A stretch of DNA of 64,000 nt from Selenomonadaceae bacterium (GTDB lineage: Bacteria > Bacillota > Negativicutes > Selenomonadales > Selenomonadaceae). The position numbers and the translations under genes are program-made. Below the pieces are notes generated by a model. That model saw only the letters and a list, made by a program, of their open reading frames with translations, was not told the DNA's origin and did not search any database. The stretch is from NCBI GenBank assembly GCA_017428215.1, contig JAFRRH010000045.1, positions 1 to 64,000 of the forward strand, in the 5' to 3' direction. Positions 1 through 8,546 of the stretch are shown here, piece by piece; positions within the stretch are counted from its first letter, which is position 1; each line of letters opens with the position of its first letter.

Positions 1-975
1 AAAATCCGCACCGCTCACTGCCGCTAAAGTTCCGCCAATCGCCGCTGTAATGTGATCGTAACCTGGCGCAACGTCCGTAACCAAAGGACCGAGAACATAG
101 AACGGCGCATTTCGGCAAAGTCGTTTCTCAAGTTTCATGTTCGCTTCGATTTGGTCATAAGGAACGTGTCCGGGACCTTCAACCATAACTTGAACGCCGC
201 GTCGCCAAGCTCTATCAACTAAATCGCCTAAAGTTATCAGCTCCGTTAATTGAGCGCGGTCGGTAGCGTCGGCAATACAACCAGGTCTCATGCCGTCGCC
301 AAGACTTATCGTCACGTCGTATTTGGCGCAAATGTCTAAAATGTCGTCGTAGCGTTCAAAGAGAGGATTTTCTCGTTCGTTGTGAAGAATCCAGCCCGCG
401 ATAAAACTTCCGCCGCGACTTACAATATCCATTTCTCGCTTTTGCGTCCGAAGTTTTTCAATCGCTGCACGTGTAACGCCACAGTGCAACGTCATAAAAT
501 CTGCGCCGTCTTTAGCTTGCGTTTCAATCGTGCGCAATAAATCTTCTTCCGTCATGGAAACAATCGCGCCATGAGCTTTAATCGCCTCAACCGTCACTTG
601 ATATATCGGAACGGTTCCAACCATTATCGGCGAATGCTCAATAATTTTTTTTCTGGAAAGGTCAATGTTGTTGCCTGTGCTTAAATCCATAACCGAATCC
701 GCGCCGCATTTAATAGCCTCGTCCAATTTTAAAAGTTCAGGTTCAATGTCAGGGAAGGTTGAACTCGTGCCGATATTGGCGTTGACTTTTGTACGCAAGC
801 CCGCGCCCACTCCACAAGGTTTTAAATTTTTATGGTTGATATTCGCGCATATTGCAATGACGCCTTGCGCCACGCCCTCGCGAATTTTTTCGGCAGGAAT
901 TTTTTCCGCCTCCGCTACAAGTTTCATTGCGTCAGAAATTTTGCCCTCACGAGCCATTTGCATTTGTGTTGCCAT
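1..975 (-). CDS. thiC: Phosphomethylpyrimidine synthase ThiC (3' end outside window)
   Basis: ThiC is the radical-SAM enzyme that rearranges aminoimidazole ribotide to HMP phosphate, the pyrimidine half of thiamine. Translation of the minus strand from the ATG at 975 gives 325 uninterrupted codons up to the window edge. It contains hallmark stretches such as NINHKNLKPCGVG, GTVPIYQ, FMTLHCGVTR, SRGGSFIAGW, SLGDGMRPG and VMVEGPGHVP. The C-terminal cluster-binding cysteines lie outside the window. An AGGAGA ribosome site precedes the start, and thiW ends 6 nt upstream, so the two are co-transcribed. Regulation would be expected from the TPP riboswitch at 2937-3018, now separated by an insertion sequence. 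Family identity is very sure. Confidence 0.97.
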   Translation of the reverse strand, partial: MATQMQMAREGKISDAMKLVAEAEKIPAEKIREGVAQGVIAICANINHKNLKPCGVGAGLRTKVNANIGTSSTFPDIEPELLKLDEAIKCGADSVMDLSTGNNIDLSRKKIIEHSPIMVGTVPIYQVTVEAIKAHGAIVSMTEEDLLRTIETQAKDGADFMTLHCGVTRAAIEKLRTQKREMDIVSRGGSFIAGWILHNERENPLFERYDDILDICAKYDVTISLGDGMRPGCIADATDRAQLTELITLGDLVDRAWRRGVQVMVEGPGHVPYDQIEANMKLEKRLCRNAPFYVLGPLVTDVAPGYDHITAAIGGTLAAVSGADF

Positions 976-981
976 AAAAAA

Positions 982-1470
982 TCATTCTCCTATCAAAAAT
1001 TTTTTAAACTTCTTAACGACAAGCCCCGCAATGACTGCGCCGCATACCGTCGAGATTAAAAACGGTGTGACGTAAAAATAAAATGCTACGTCGCCTGCGT
1101 TTTGTCCTAAGATAAAAATCGCTATTGGATAAGCCGCAAGCCCGCCGATTATCCCCGTGCCGAATGCCTCCGCGATAACTGTTAGCAAAATATTTTTCGT
1201 CCGCGCATAAACAACGCCGCTTAAAAATGCGCCAATCATACTGCCTGGAAACGCAAATATCGTTCCCAAGCCTAAAAGATTTCTAAGCAAACTTGCAGTG
1301 AACGCCGCGCCGACGCCATATCGCCAACCAAGCAACACCGCGCAGAATACGTTTACCATATGCTGAACCGGCGCACAGCGACTGCCTAACACTGGAAACG
1401 AAATTAAACTGCCGACGACAGCCACAGCCGTTAACACCGCCGCCAGCGTCAAATTTTTTGTACTGCTCAT
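982..1470 (-). CDS. thiW: ThiW, substrate-binding (S) component of a thiamine-precursor ECF transporter
   Basis: This is a 162-residue, strongly hydrophobic protein with about five membrane segments and the ThiW look: short N-terminus, GSRCAPVQHMVNV near residue 30, and LLGLGTIFAFPGSM near residue 66. ThiW family members are predicted S components that partner a shared ECF energizing module to import a thiamine precursor, probably the thiazole moiety. The energizing genes are not in the window. A good AGGAGT site precedes the ATG. The gene lies immediately upstream of thiC in the same orientation, the usual TPP-regulated arrangement. The transporter role is inferred from family knowledge; the substrate is not shown by the sequence. 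Confidence 0.9.
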   Translation of the reverse strand: MSSTKNLTLAAVLTAVAVVGSLISFPVLGSRCAPVQHMVNVFCAVLLGWRYGVGAAFTASLLRNLLGLGTIFAFPGSMIGAFLSGVVYARTKNILLTVIAEAFGTGIIGGLAAYPIAIFILGQNAGDVAFYFYVTPFLISTVCGAVIAGLVVKKFKKFLIGE

Positions 1471-1499
1471 TACATCAACTCCTGTTATATAAAAGTGTA

Positions 1500-2878
1500 T
1501 TGAAACTCGAAAGAGTTTAGCTAAAATCCAAGCGGACAGTTTTCTTCTTTCAAACTCCTTGTGGCACTGTCCACTTCATGAAGAGTGAAGACTCTGACCT
1601 GCGGAATTATGAGCCGGATGTTGTCAAAAATCTCCTTATCTGCAAACAGGTTTTGAGCCACAGATGTCAGAGTGAATGTCCGAAAGGGTGATTTGAATGT
1701 ATATTGTCGGCATTGATATTGCCAAACGTTTTCACGAAGCGGCAATTATCGATCGCGCTGGCAACGTTGTTGTTAAACGAATTCGCTTCGCTAATTCGCA
1801 CTCCGGTTTTCTTAAACTCATGGAAGCGGTAAGAAAACTCAACGTGACTGCCGAATTCGGCATGGAAGCAACCGGTCATTACTGGTTATCACTGTATGCT
1901 CATCTTCGACAAGCAGGGCAAACTGTTCACGTGATTAACCCTTTGCAGTCAGATGCTTTGCGCTCTATGTTTATCCGTCAAACCAAGAACGATACCATTG
2001 ACGCTTTAATCGTCGCCGAAGTCATTCGTTTCGGGCGGTATTGTAAAACTCAAGTTGCTCCGGAAAATATCGTTGCGCTACGTGAACTTTGCAGACAACG
2101 CTTTTTCATCGTCGATACCGCCTCCGACTTCAAACGCAAAATCATCGCTCTGCTCGACCAAACTTTTCCCGAATACGAGAAACTTTTCTCCGATACTTTC
2201 GGCAAATCTTCCGTAGAACTGCTTGCAAATTACACCACTCCCGAAGAAATGTTAGCCGTCGACACTCAGACTCTCGCCGACCTTTTGAATAAAGCTTCTC
2301 GCGGACGGTTCGGGTTCGACAAAGCCAATCAGATTCAGCAGACTGCTAAAAATTCTTTTGGCATTATACTTGCCTCGTCAAGTTTCGCGCTCATTATCCG
2401 TCAATATTTGGAGCAGTTGAAGTCTTTTGAAACCTCCATCTCTGTTTTCGACGCCGAGATTGCTCGCCTTATGGCTACCTTCGGAACAAAACTTGAGACC
2501 ATTACAGGTATCGGCACTACTCTTGCTGCCGTTATTTTCTCCGAGATCGGCGGCGACATTAAAAAGTTTTCTTCCGTGTCCAAACTCGTCCTGGGCTTTA
2601 TCCTACTTCTCGACAGTCGGGCGAATCCAAATCCGAAGGGCATATGTCTAAACGTGGTTCTCCTTATCTTCGACGAGCGGTGTGGCTTGCCGCCAACGTT
2701 GCCGCTTTCAAAGACCCTGCTATTAGTCTCTTCTACCAAAAGAAACGTTCTGAAGGGAAAGACCATTTGACTGCCATTGGGCATGTTTGCCACAAAATCC
2801 TTGCCATTATTTTCGCCGTCCTTCGTGATAACAAATCCTATGTTCCGGCTTTAACCTCTTGACTTTTCATAGTCGGTC
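1500..2878 (+). mobile_element. IS110-family insertion sequence, approximate ends
   Basis: The element carries one transposase gene of the IS110 (DEDD) type and about 190 nt of non-coding DNA before it, as IS110 elements do (the region holding the bridge RNA in related elements). This family lacks clear terminal inverted repeats and often leaves no target duplication, so the ends cannot be fixed from one copy. The left limit lies after the thiW leader near 1500. The right limit lies between the transposase end at 2862 and the terminator at 2886. The element is opposite in direction to thiW-thiC and splits them from their riboswitch. Confidence 0.75.
1697..2862 (+). pseudogene. IS110-family transposase, frameshifted
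   Basis: The N-terminal RuvC-like DEDD domain is intact: YIVGIDIAKRFHEAA with the first Asp, TAEFGMEATGHYW with the Glu, and KNDTIDALIVAEV with further acidic residues. Near 2590 the reading frame changes. The frame-2 protein departs from the family after SKLV and stops at 2770. The family C-terminus (PGLYPTS, then SKRGSPYLRRAVW with the conserved catalytic Ser) continues in frame 1 to 2862. A loss of about 7 nt after the codon for V would explain this. Without the serine domain the transposase should be inactive. A programmed shift is possible but no slippery run is visible. Confidence 0.85.
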
Positions 2879-2885
2879 TTGCATT

Positions 2886-2914
2886 AAAAAGAAGGCTCCC
2901 AAATTCGGAAGCCC
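2886..2914 (-). terminator. Rho-independent terminator of the TPP riboswitch
   Basis: On the minus strand GGCTTCC and GGGAGCC form a seven-pair stem with a 6-nt loop, followed by TTCTTTTT. It lies 23 nt after the aptamer, the right place for the expression platform of a transcription-attenuating riboswitch. Confidence 0.85.
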
Positions 2915-2936
2915 TCTTGTCGTGTCGAAAGATTAT

Positions 2937-3018
2937 TTTTCCTACGTCGGCATTATCCGAATCAGGTTTGCGGGTCGACGTGCTTAACGTCCTCTCAGCC
3001 TGTCTGCAAGCTCCCCGA
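2937..3018 (-). promoter_or_regulatory. TPP (thi-box) riboswitch aptamer
   Basis: Read on the minus strand, this has the conserved thi-box elements in order: GGGGAGC, then GGCTGAGAGG, a P3 extension, ACCCGC, ACCTGATTCGGATAATGCCG, and CGTAGGAA. These are the pyrimidine-sensing CUGAGA loop and the pyrophosphate-sensing helix of TPP aptamers. The terminator follows directly. The genes it should control, thiW and thiC, start about 1.5 kb further on, beyond an IS110-family insertion. cbiK ends 23 nt upstream and is not part of the switch. Confidence 0.95.
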
Positions 3019-3040
3019 TATTTTATTTATTGGTTATTGA

Positions 3041-4024
3041 TTACTTAACTAAAGCGTCCCAAGCCTCGTTGGCGCGCTCAACAAAAATGTCACGAATTCT
3101 TTTGTTTTCGCCGAGACCTTGTAATTTTGTCTCGACTTTGAAGCCCATTTTCTCCAAAATAACTTTGTGCGAATCTTCCTCATCGCCAGCCATATCGTTA
3201 TTAGCGTGGTCACCGGCAACCATCATCAGCGGCATTAAAATTATCTTCTCGACTTTGTGCATTTTGAGTTTGCCCGCCCAATCTTCAAGACGCGGCCAAC
3301 CTTCTACCGTGTAAATGTGTACGTCGTTGCGTTTCATCGCCCGAAGCTTTTCTTGCATGACGGAATAATAAGCGTTAGACGGGTCGGGCGTGCCGTGCGC
3401 CATTAACAATATCGCCGTACCTTTTTTATATGCCGGCAAATGGAGCGACTGCATAACTTGCATAACGTCATCGGGCTGTTCCTCTTGTCCTTGCCAATAC
3501 ATCAGCGGCGTTGCAAGCGTCATCTTCTTAAACTGCGTCTTGTACTCGTGGAAAAGAGCGACATCGTATTTATATTCCATGCCAGGAATTACATCAAGCG
3601 AGACGAGCGCAATCCGCGTGTAGCCTTCCTTTTTAAGTTGGTCAAGCGTCTGTTCAGGCGTCATATAATCGCATTTGCCTTCGTTCTCCATAATGTGCTT
3701 AAGGACAATATGACTGGTGAACGCCGTAACAACTTTGGCGTTGGGGTGCGCGGCTTTAATCGCGTTGGCAGTCGCGTCGATTGACTTTGTGCGCTGGTCT
3801 TTGTACGTCGTGCCAAAACTCAAGACAACTATCGCGTCTTTGTCCATGTAAGTGTTGAGCGCGGGATTTTCGTACTTAAGCAGTCCGATTTGAGTTGCCA
3901 TTTGCAGAGCGGCGGGCGGATTAGCTACCTCGTCGTTAAGCGTATAGGCGGCGTCTGCTGGCGTGCTGATTAACATACTAGAACACGCCACACTTAACGC
4001 CAATAATTTCTTCCAAGATTTCAC
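3041..4024 (-). CDS. cbiK: Sirohydrochlorin cobaltochelatase CbiK, exported form
   Basis: CbiK inserts cobalt into sirohydrochlorin in the anaerobic cobalamin pathway. The 327-residue protein begins with a Sec signal peptide (basic KSWKK, a hydrophobic stretch, then a cleavage-like TPADAAY), so it is predicted to be periplasmic, as in the exported CbiK of Desulfovibrio. Class II chelatase features are present: AIVVLSFGTTYKDQR near the mature N-terminus, LLMAHGTPDPSN with the metal-binding His, and MMVAGDHANNDM with the second His. It is transcribed away from dnaN. No other cobalamin genes are in the window, so a heme-related or other metal-porphyrin role cannot be excluded. Confidence 0.88.
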   Translation of the reverse strand: MKSWKKLLALSVACSSMLISTPADAAYTLNDEVANPPAALQMATQIGLLKYENPALNTYMDKDAIVVLSFGTTYKDQRTKSIDATANAIKAAHPNAKVVTAFTSHIVLKHIMENEGKCDYMTPEQTLDQLKKEGYTRIALVSLDVIPGMEYKYDVALFHEYKTQFKKMTLATPLMYWQGQEEQPDDVMQVMQSLHLPAYKKGTAILLMAHGTPDPSNAYYSVMQEKLRAMKRNDVHIYTVEGWPRLEDWAGKLKMHKVEKIILMPLMMVAGDHANNDMAGDEEDSHKVILEKMGFKVETKLQGLGENKRIRDIFVERANEAWDALVK

Positions 4025-4108
4025 TTAAGATTCCTCCTCAAATTTTTTAGCTTGCTCATACATTTCTATTTGCTGAGGAGTAAATTTATTTTACCGCGTC
4101 GATTTAAT

Positions 4109-4137
4109 TTGTCAAATCTTTTTAAATGATATAAAAT
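4109..4137 (+). promoter_or_regulatory. Predicted sigma-A-type promoter of the dnaN operon
   Basis: TTGTCA, a 17-nt spacer and TAAAAT lie 28 nt upstream of the dnaN start, in the AT-rich gap between the divergent cbiK and dnaN genes. No DnaA-box cluster is visible in this gap, so it does not look like an origin. Confidence 0.6.
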
Positions 4138-4164
4138 ACAGCGGCTATAAAAGGAGGCATAAAT

Positions 4165-5274
4165 ATGAAATTCAGTTGCTATAAGAATGATTTAACCGAA
4201 GCTCTGCAATTCGTGATTCGTGCAGTTGCCGTTAAGCCCATGACGCCTATACTTGCCGGAATTTATCTTAGGGCGGAAGGCTCCATGCTTGAATTGCAAG
4301 CCAATAATTTTTCCACAGGCATTATCACGCGGATTCCGGTTAATACGGAAGTTAGCGGCGAAACTGTCGTTAGCGGCAAGCGTTTTCAAGAATTCGTGCG
4401 CAATATGCCCGACGATACCATTACTTTTTCCGACGAGGACAGCAACAATACTTTAGCGATTGAATCGGGCGGCGCAAGTGTCGAGTTGCTTACTATGGCG
4501 GCGAGCGATTTTCCTAAAGTTAAGACGCCCGAAACTGATAAATCGTTTAGGATTAGCACAACCGCGCTTAGGAATTTGATTCGCAAAACTGTTTTCGCCG
4601 TTTCAAAAGACGATACGCGCCCCGTATTTACCGGCTGTTGCTTTGAGATTAAGGGCGATAAAATTTCTCTTGTCGCGACGAATACTCACCGCTTAGCACT
4701 TGCCACCGAGCAACTTTCCAACTCCTATGAAGATTGTAGTTTTGTCGTGCCCGCTGAAACTCTGCGCGGCATTATGCTTAGAATTGATCCTAAGGACGTG
4801 GATAATTACGTTGCGATAAATTATTCGACGCGCTACTTAACTTTTACGTTCGATAATGTCTTTGTGAATTCGCGCCTTATCGAGGGCATGTTCCCACCTT
4901 ACGATAGAGTTATTCCCGCGTCAAGCACAACGCACGTCACCGTTGACAGCCAGGAATTTAAAAACGCCGTTGAATTCGTTTCGCTCATGTCTAAGGAAAC
5001 CGAATACAACACCGTTAAATTTGTCTTCAGCAATGGCGGCATAGAAATTTCTTCAAACTCGCCCGAAATCGGCGGCGCAACTAAAAATGTTGAAGCGCAA
5101 ATCGACGGCGACGAGCTGGAAATTTCCTTCAACGTCTCTTATATTGCTGACGTTATGCGTGTTGTCGATGCTAAACAAATTAATATCGCGCTTAACGATA
5201 AGTACAGCCCCGCCGCGTTTACTGAACCCGATAATCCCGATTATATTTACATTGCCACGCCGGTTAGAGCCTAA
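4165..5274 (+). CDS. dnaN: DNA polymerase III beta subunit (sliding clamp)
   Basis: The 369-residue protein has the three-domain clamp architecture and typical length. It starts MKFSCYKNDLTEALQFV and has ILAGIYLRAEG in the first domain, DDTRPVFTGCCFEI and LVATNTHRLALA in the second, and ends with the family-typical IYIATPVRA. The clamp tethers polymerase III to DNA as a dimeric ring. An AAGGAGG site precedes the ATG. The stop codon overlaps the recF start (TAATG). The usual upstream neighbour dnaA is absent and cbiK stands there instead. Confidence 0.98.
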   Translation: MKFSCYKNDLTEALQFVIRAVAVKPMTPILAGIYLRAEGSMLELQANNFSTGIITRIPVNTEVSGETVVSGKRFQEFVRNMPDDTITFSDEDSNNTLAIESGGASVELLTMAASDFPKVKTPETDKSFRISTTALRNLIRKTVFAVSKDDTRPVFTGCCFEIKGDKISLVATNTHRLALATEQLSNSYEDCSFVVPAETLRGIMLRIDPKDVDNYVAINYSTRYLTFTFDNVFVNSRLIEGMFPPYDRVIPASSTTHVTVDSQEFKNAVEFVSLMSKETEYNTVKFVFSNGGIEISSNSPEIGGATKNVEAQIDGDELEISFNVSYIADVMRVVDAKQINIALNDKYSPAAFTEPDNPDYIYIATPVRA

Positions 5275-6365
5275 TGTACATCGCCGAAATTTTTCTTAAT
5301 GATTGGCGCAACATTTCCGAAATAAATTTTCGCCCCGACAAAGCGATAAATATTTTTCTCGGACGAAATGCGCAAGGCAAAACTAATATTCTTGAGGCGA
5401 TTAATTTTGCGTCGCTACTGCGCAGTCGGGCGGGCAAGGATACGGAACTTGTACGTTGGGGACAAACTTCCGCGCTTATCCGAATAAAATTTTTCAAAGC
5501 GGGCATTTCTCACGAGCTAGCTATAGAAATTCCTTTAGAGCGTCCACGCAGAATTTTTCTTGACGGTAATTTGATTCGCCCCCGTGAACTCGTCGGCAAA
5601 TTAAATTCCGTATTCTTCTCGCCCGAAGATTTATTTTTGTTCAAAGGTTCGCCTATGGGACGCAGAAAATTTTTAGACGCGCAAATTTCTCAAGCCTCGC
5701 CAATTTATTTTATGGACTTGCTAAGGTATAACAAAATCGTCGAACAGAGAAATGTTTTGCTAAAAAAAATTCGCGACGAAGAAGTTAGCGAAAATGAGCT
5801 TAGCTTATGGGACACGCAACTTGCTTTTGCTGCAGAAAAAGTTCTAAGTAAACGGCTAAGTTCCGTCCGCAAATTAAATTCCTTAGCGAATGACGTACAA
5901 CAAAAAATTTCGGCGCATAATGAAAATTTATCCGTCGTCTATGATATGCGCGGGCTTGATTCAGAAACTGACATTGCGGAGAATTTTTTTGAATTGCTAC
6001 GCGCAAAACGCCCTAACGATATACGCAACGGCTCAACCAGCGTAGGACCACATAGAGACGACTTGAAATTTTTCGTCAACGATCGGGAGCTAAAACTTTA
6101 CGGCTCGCAAGGACAACTGCGGACTGTCGCGCTTGCCCTTAAACTTTCCGAATTGCAATTCCTAAAATCGGAAACCGGCGAATATCCATTGCTCCTGCTC
6201 GATGACGTGATGAGCGAATTGGACGCCGACCGCCGCGAAATGTTGCTTGAGTTCCTGCAACGCGAAAATATTCAAACGCTGATAACTGCCACCGACCGCG
6301 CTTATTTCCCGTCGCAAATGTCAGCAAATGTTTTTTACGTTGAGGCGGGTGATTTAGTTCAATGA
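5274..6365 (+). CDS. recF: DNA replication and repair protein RecF
   Basis: RecF is an SMC-like ATPase that loads RecA at gaps with RecO and RecR. The 363-residue protein shows the N-terminal MYIAEIFLNDWRNI, Walker A GRNAQGKTN near residue 30, a VGPHRDDL motif, the signature region GSQGQLRTVALALK, and Walker B LLLLDDVMSELD near residue 309. It is translationally coupled to dnaN by a 1-nt overlap and to the next gene by an ATGA overlap. The small S4-domain gene often found between dnaN and recF is missing here. Confidence 0.97.
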   Translation: MYIAEIFLNDWRNISEINFRPDKAINIFLGRNAQGKTNILEAINFASLLRSRAGKDTELVRWGQTSALIRIKFFKAGISHELAIEIPLERPRRIFLDGNLIRPRELVGKLNSVFFSPEDLFLFKGSPMGRRKFLDAQISQASPIYFMDLLRYNKIVEQRNVLLKKIRDEEVSENELSLWDTQLAFAAEKVLSKRLSSVRKLNSLANDVQQKISAHNENLSVVYDMRGLDSETDIAENFFELLRAKRPNDIRNGSTSVGPHRDDLKFFVNDRELKLYGSQGQLRTVALALKLSELQFLKSETGEYPLLLLDDVMSELDADRREMLLEFLQRENIQTLITATDRAYFPSQMSANVFYVEAGDLVQ

Positions 6366-7249
6366 TTGAAATTGACCAAGTGCTCCATAAACAAATGCGC
6401 TCGCTCGGCAAGGTTACTTATAAAAAATTCCTCTGCCGCGAAGTGATTAATAATTGGAGCCAACTTGTTGACGAAAGCATTGCCGCGCAGGTTGTGCCCG
6501 TCACCATTGAACGCGGCGTTCTTTTTGTTAATGTCGAGAATTCCGCCTTCAAAGACCAGCTGAAATTTTTTAAGGAAGAAATTATCGACGCAATTAACGA
6601 AAACTTCGGGCAAGATGAACCGCTCGTCAAGGATATTCAAATCGCTAAAAGTTTTCAAATCCCAAATCCACCACAAGAAAAATCGCCGCCCGCGCAGGTT
6701 GAGGAATCTCAAATTGAGGACATAACTTTGACAGAGGAAGAAATTGCCCGTTGCCAAGAAGAAGCTGATAAATTCTCCGACGAGCTCCGCCAAATTGTTT
6801 TAGCTACGCTGGTGTCGCAGGCTAAAGCGCAAAAACTTCGGCTTAAAAACAGTTGGCATAAATGCGCTAAATGCAACGTCCTCTGCCCGCCCGAAGAAAA
6901 TTTTTGCGTCGTGTGCAAAATAAAAGAACGCACTAATATGATTAATAAGCTGTTCGATATCCTTTATGACGCTCCGTGGCTGAAGTCGTGGGACGCTCAA
7001 AAAATTTTACTGGAACAAATGCCGCATATGCGTTCGGAATGTACACTTGATACGGTTGATTCGGCGCGAACGTCTCTTATCCAAAACTTAGCAAGCCATA
7101 TCCGTTACGGCGACGAAGATTCACCAGAAGTTATGAAATTGGTTATGCTAAAAAAACAGTTGCCGCCCGATAAACTTACTCCCGCGATAATCAAACGCGC
7201 TTTGTACGAATTGCAATTCAATCTATCAGAATTACCTCGACGAAAATAA
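6362..7249 (+). CDS. dciA: DUF721/DciA-type protein with a C-terminal zinc-ribbon-like extension
   Basis: The first 100 residues or so are a DUF721 domain, the family of DciA, which delivers the replicative helicase in bacteria without DnaC/DnaI-type loaders. Recognisable parts are NNWSQLVDESIAAQVVPV and LFVNVENSAFKDQLKFFK. The protein is much longer than a minimal DciA. After an acidic, Glu-rich linker it has two CxxC pairs (CAKC and CVVC, near residues 163 and 178) that look like a zinc ribbon, then a helical tail ending about residue 295. It overlaps recF by 4 nt. DciA function in this lineage is inferred, and the role of the tail is unknown. Confidence 0.8.
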   Translation: MIEIDQVLHKQMRSLGKVTYKKFLCREVINNWSQLVDESIAAQVVPVTIERGVLFVNVENSAFKDQLKFFKEEIIDAINENFGQDEPLVKDIQIAKSFQIPNPPQEKSPPAQVEESQIEDITLTEEEIARCQEEADKFSDELRQIVLATLVSQAKAQKLRLKNSWHKCAKCNVLCPPEENFCVVCKIKERTNMINKLFDILYDAPWLKSWDAQKILLEQMPHMRSECTLDTVDSARTSLIQNLASHIRYGDEDSPEVMKLVMLKKQLPPDKLTPAIIKRALYELQFNLSELPRRK

Positions 7250-7255
7250 TTTTAG

Positions 7256-7280
7256 CCCTCCACGCGGGGGAATTTTTTTT
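7256..7280 (+). terminator. Terminator of the dnaN-recF-dciA operon
   Basis: CCTCC and GGGGG form a short stem with an ACGC loop, followed by AATTTTTTTT, directly after the dciA stop codon. Confidence 0.8.
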
Positions 7281-7344
7281 GCCCGAAAACCTTCTACCTT
7301 GTACTAATCACCAAAAAGGCTTCCGCTGAAAGCCACTTGCTTTA

Positions 7345-7388
7345 GTTAAGGAAAGGAAGGCGGTACACACTTCCTTTCTTTTAATTTT
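7345..7388 (+). repeat. Strong hairpin upstream of tnpB
   Basis: GAAAGGAAG and CTTCCTTTC are perfect 9-nt inverted arms (7351-7359 and 7370-7378) followed by TTTTAATTTTT. It may be a second terminator protecting tnpB from read-through, or the left-end hairpin of an IS605-type element. The sequence does not decide between them. The rest of the 7281-7445 gap shows only a TATAAT-like hexamer at 7416-7421, a plausible tnpB -10 box. Confidence 0.5.
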
Positions 7389-7445
7389 TATACTGATTTA
7401 TTTTTTTCAATAGTGTATAATAGAATTGAAAGCGAGGTGAATTGA

Positions 7446-8546
7446 ATGCTTTATACACTAAAAATTAAATTGCATCCGTCTGCCGAGCAACGTATTGCCA
7501 TTCTTAAAACTATGGAATGTGTCAATGCCGCTTGTAACTTTATCAGTAATTTTGCTTTTAAACATAAGATTTTTAGTAAGATTAAGATTCAGCAAGAAAT
7601 TTATTATCTGGTTCGCGACCAATTTAAACTTTCGGCTCAAATGGTTGTCCGTGCCATTGGTAAAGTTTCAGAATCCTATATGAATAAAGAAACGCGCGAC
7701 ACGCTCCATCAATTTAAGTCGCACGGCGCAATAGTTTATGACCAGCGTAATTTGACAGTTAAAAATATGGACACGGTTTCTTTTGTCACTTTGCAAGGCA
7801 GAATAACTGTTGCCATGACTGTTTGTAATTATTACGCTGAAATCATTAACAACGGTCATCGAGTGCGCGGACAAGCTGATTTGTGCTTAGTCGATAATAT
7901 TTTCTATCTGTTGTTGGTTGTAGACTCGCCTGACGCTCCCGAAAACATCAGAAAAGAATTTTTAGGCGTAGATTTGGGAATAGTCAAAATTGCAACTACT
8001 TCTGACGGCAAATATTATTCCGGCGCGACAGTTAAAAATATTCGCAGGCGTAATTTTAAACTACGGCAGAAATTGCAAAGTAAAGGAACAAAATCAGCTA
8101 AACGCCTGTTGAAGAAACGCAGTAAAAAGGAGCGGCGTTTTGCTACGGATGTGAATCATTGTATAAGTAAAAAATTAGTTCAAGTCGCAAAAGGCACTGA
8201 ACGCGGTATTGCGTTGGAAAATTTAACAGGAATTAGAAAGCGCACTACCGAGCGGAAAACGGTTAATAAAACAATGCGGCAAGAACTTTCGGCTTGGGCT
8301 TTTAATCAGCTTCGTCAATTTATTCAATACAAAGCTAAGGCGGCGGGTGTTCCTGTCGTTTTGGTTGACCCGCGCAATACTTCAAGGACTTGCCCAATTT
8401 GTGGACACGTTGATAAAGCTAATAGAAAAACTCAAGCCAAATTTGTCTGTGTAAAATGTGGACACAGTGCCAATGCAGACATCAATGCCGCTACGAACAT
8501 TGCTCGTCGCGGGGTTGCAGTCATACAGCCGTACGCGGTGGCTTAG
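7446..8546 (+). CDS. tnpB: TnpB, RNA-guided nuclease of the IS200/IS605 or IS607 type
   Basis: TnpB proteins cut DNA guided by the omega RNA made from the element's 3' end and are the ancestors of Cas12. The 366-residue protein has the N-terminal OrfB region (LKIKLHPSAEQ), then the split RuvC triad: D176 in LGVDLGI, E258 in ALENLTGI and D345 in ANADINAATN. A zinc finger (CPIC, then CVKC) sits between the last two. All catalytic positions are present and the frame is open, so it may be active. No tnpA transposase accompanies it, so it cannot move by itself. It stands where gyrB often follows dciA in related genomes. Confidence 0.95.
   Translation: MLYTLKIKLHPSAEQRIAILKTMECVNAACNFISNFAFKHKIFSKIKIQQEIYYLVRDQFKLSAQMVVRAIGKVSESYMNKETRDTLHQFKSHGAIVYDQRNLTVKNMDTVSFVTLQGRITVAMTVCNYYAEIINNGHRVRGQADLCLVDNIFYLLLVVDSPDAPENIRKEFLGVDLGIVKIATTSDGKYYSGATVKNIRRRNFKLRQKLQSKGTKSAKRLLKKRSKKERRFATDVNHCISKKLVQVAKGTERGIALENLTGIRKRTTERKTVNKTMRQELSAWAFNQLRQFIQYKAKAAGVPVVLVDPRNTSRTCPICGHVDKANRKTQAKFVCVKCGHSANADINAATNIARRGVAVIQPYAVA

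Noticed and set aside
4025..4164. Possible replication origin upstream of dnaN
   Set aside because: The gap is short, contains a normal promoter and shows no DnaA-box-like TTATCCACA cluster; dnaA is not adjacent.
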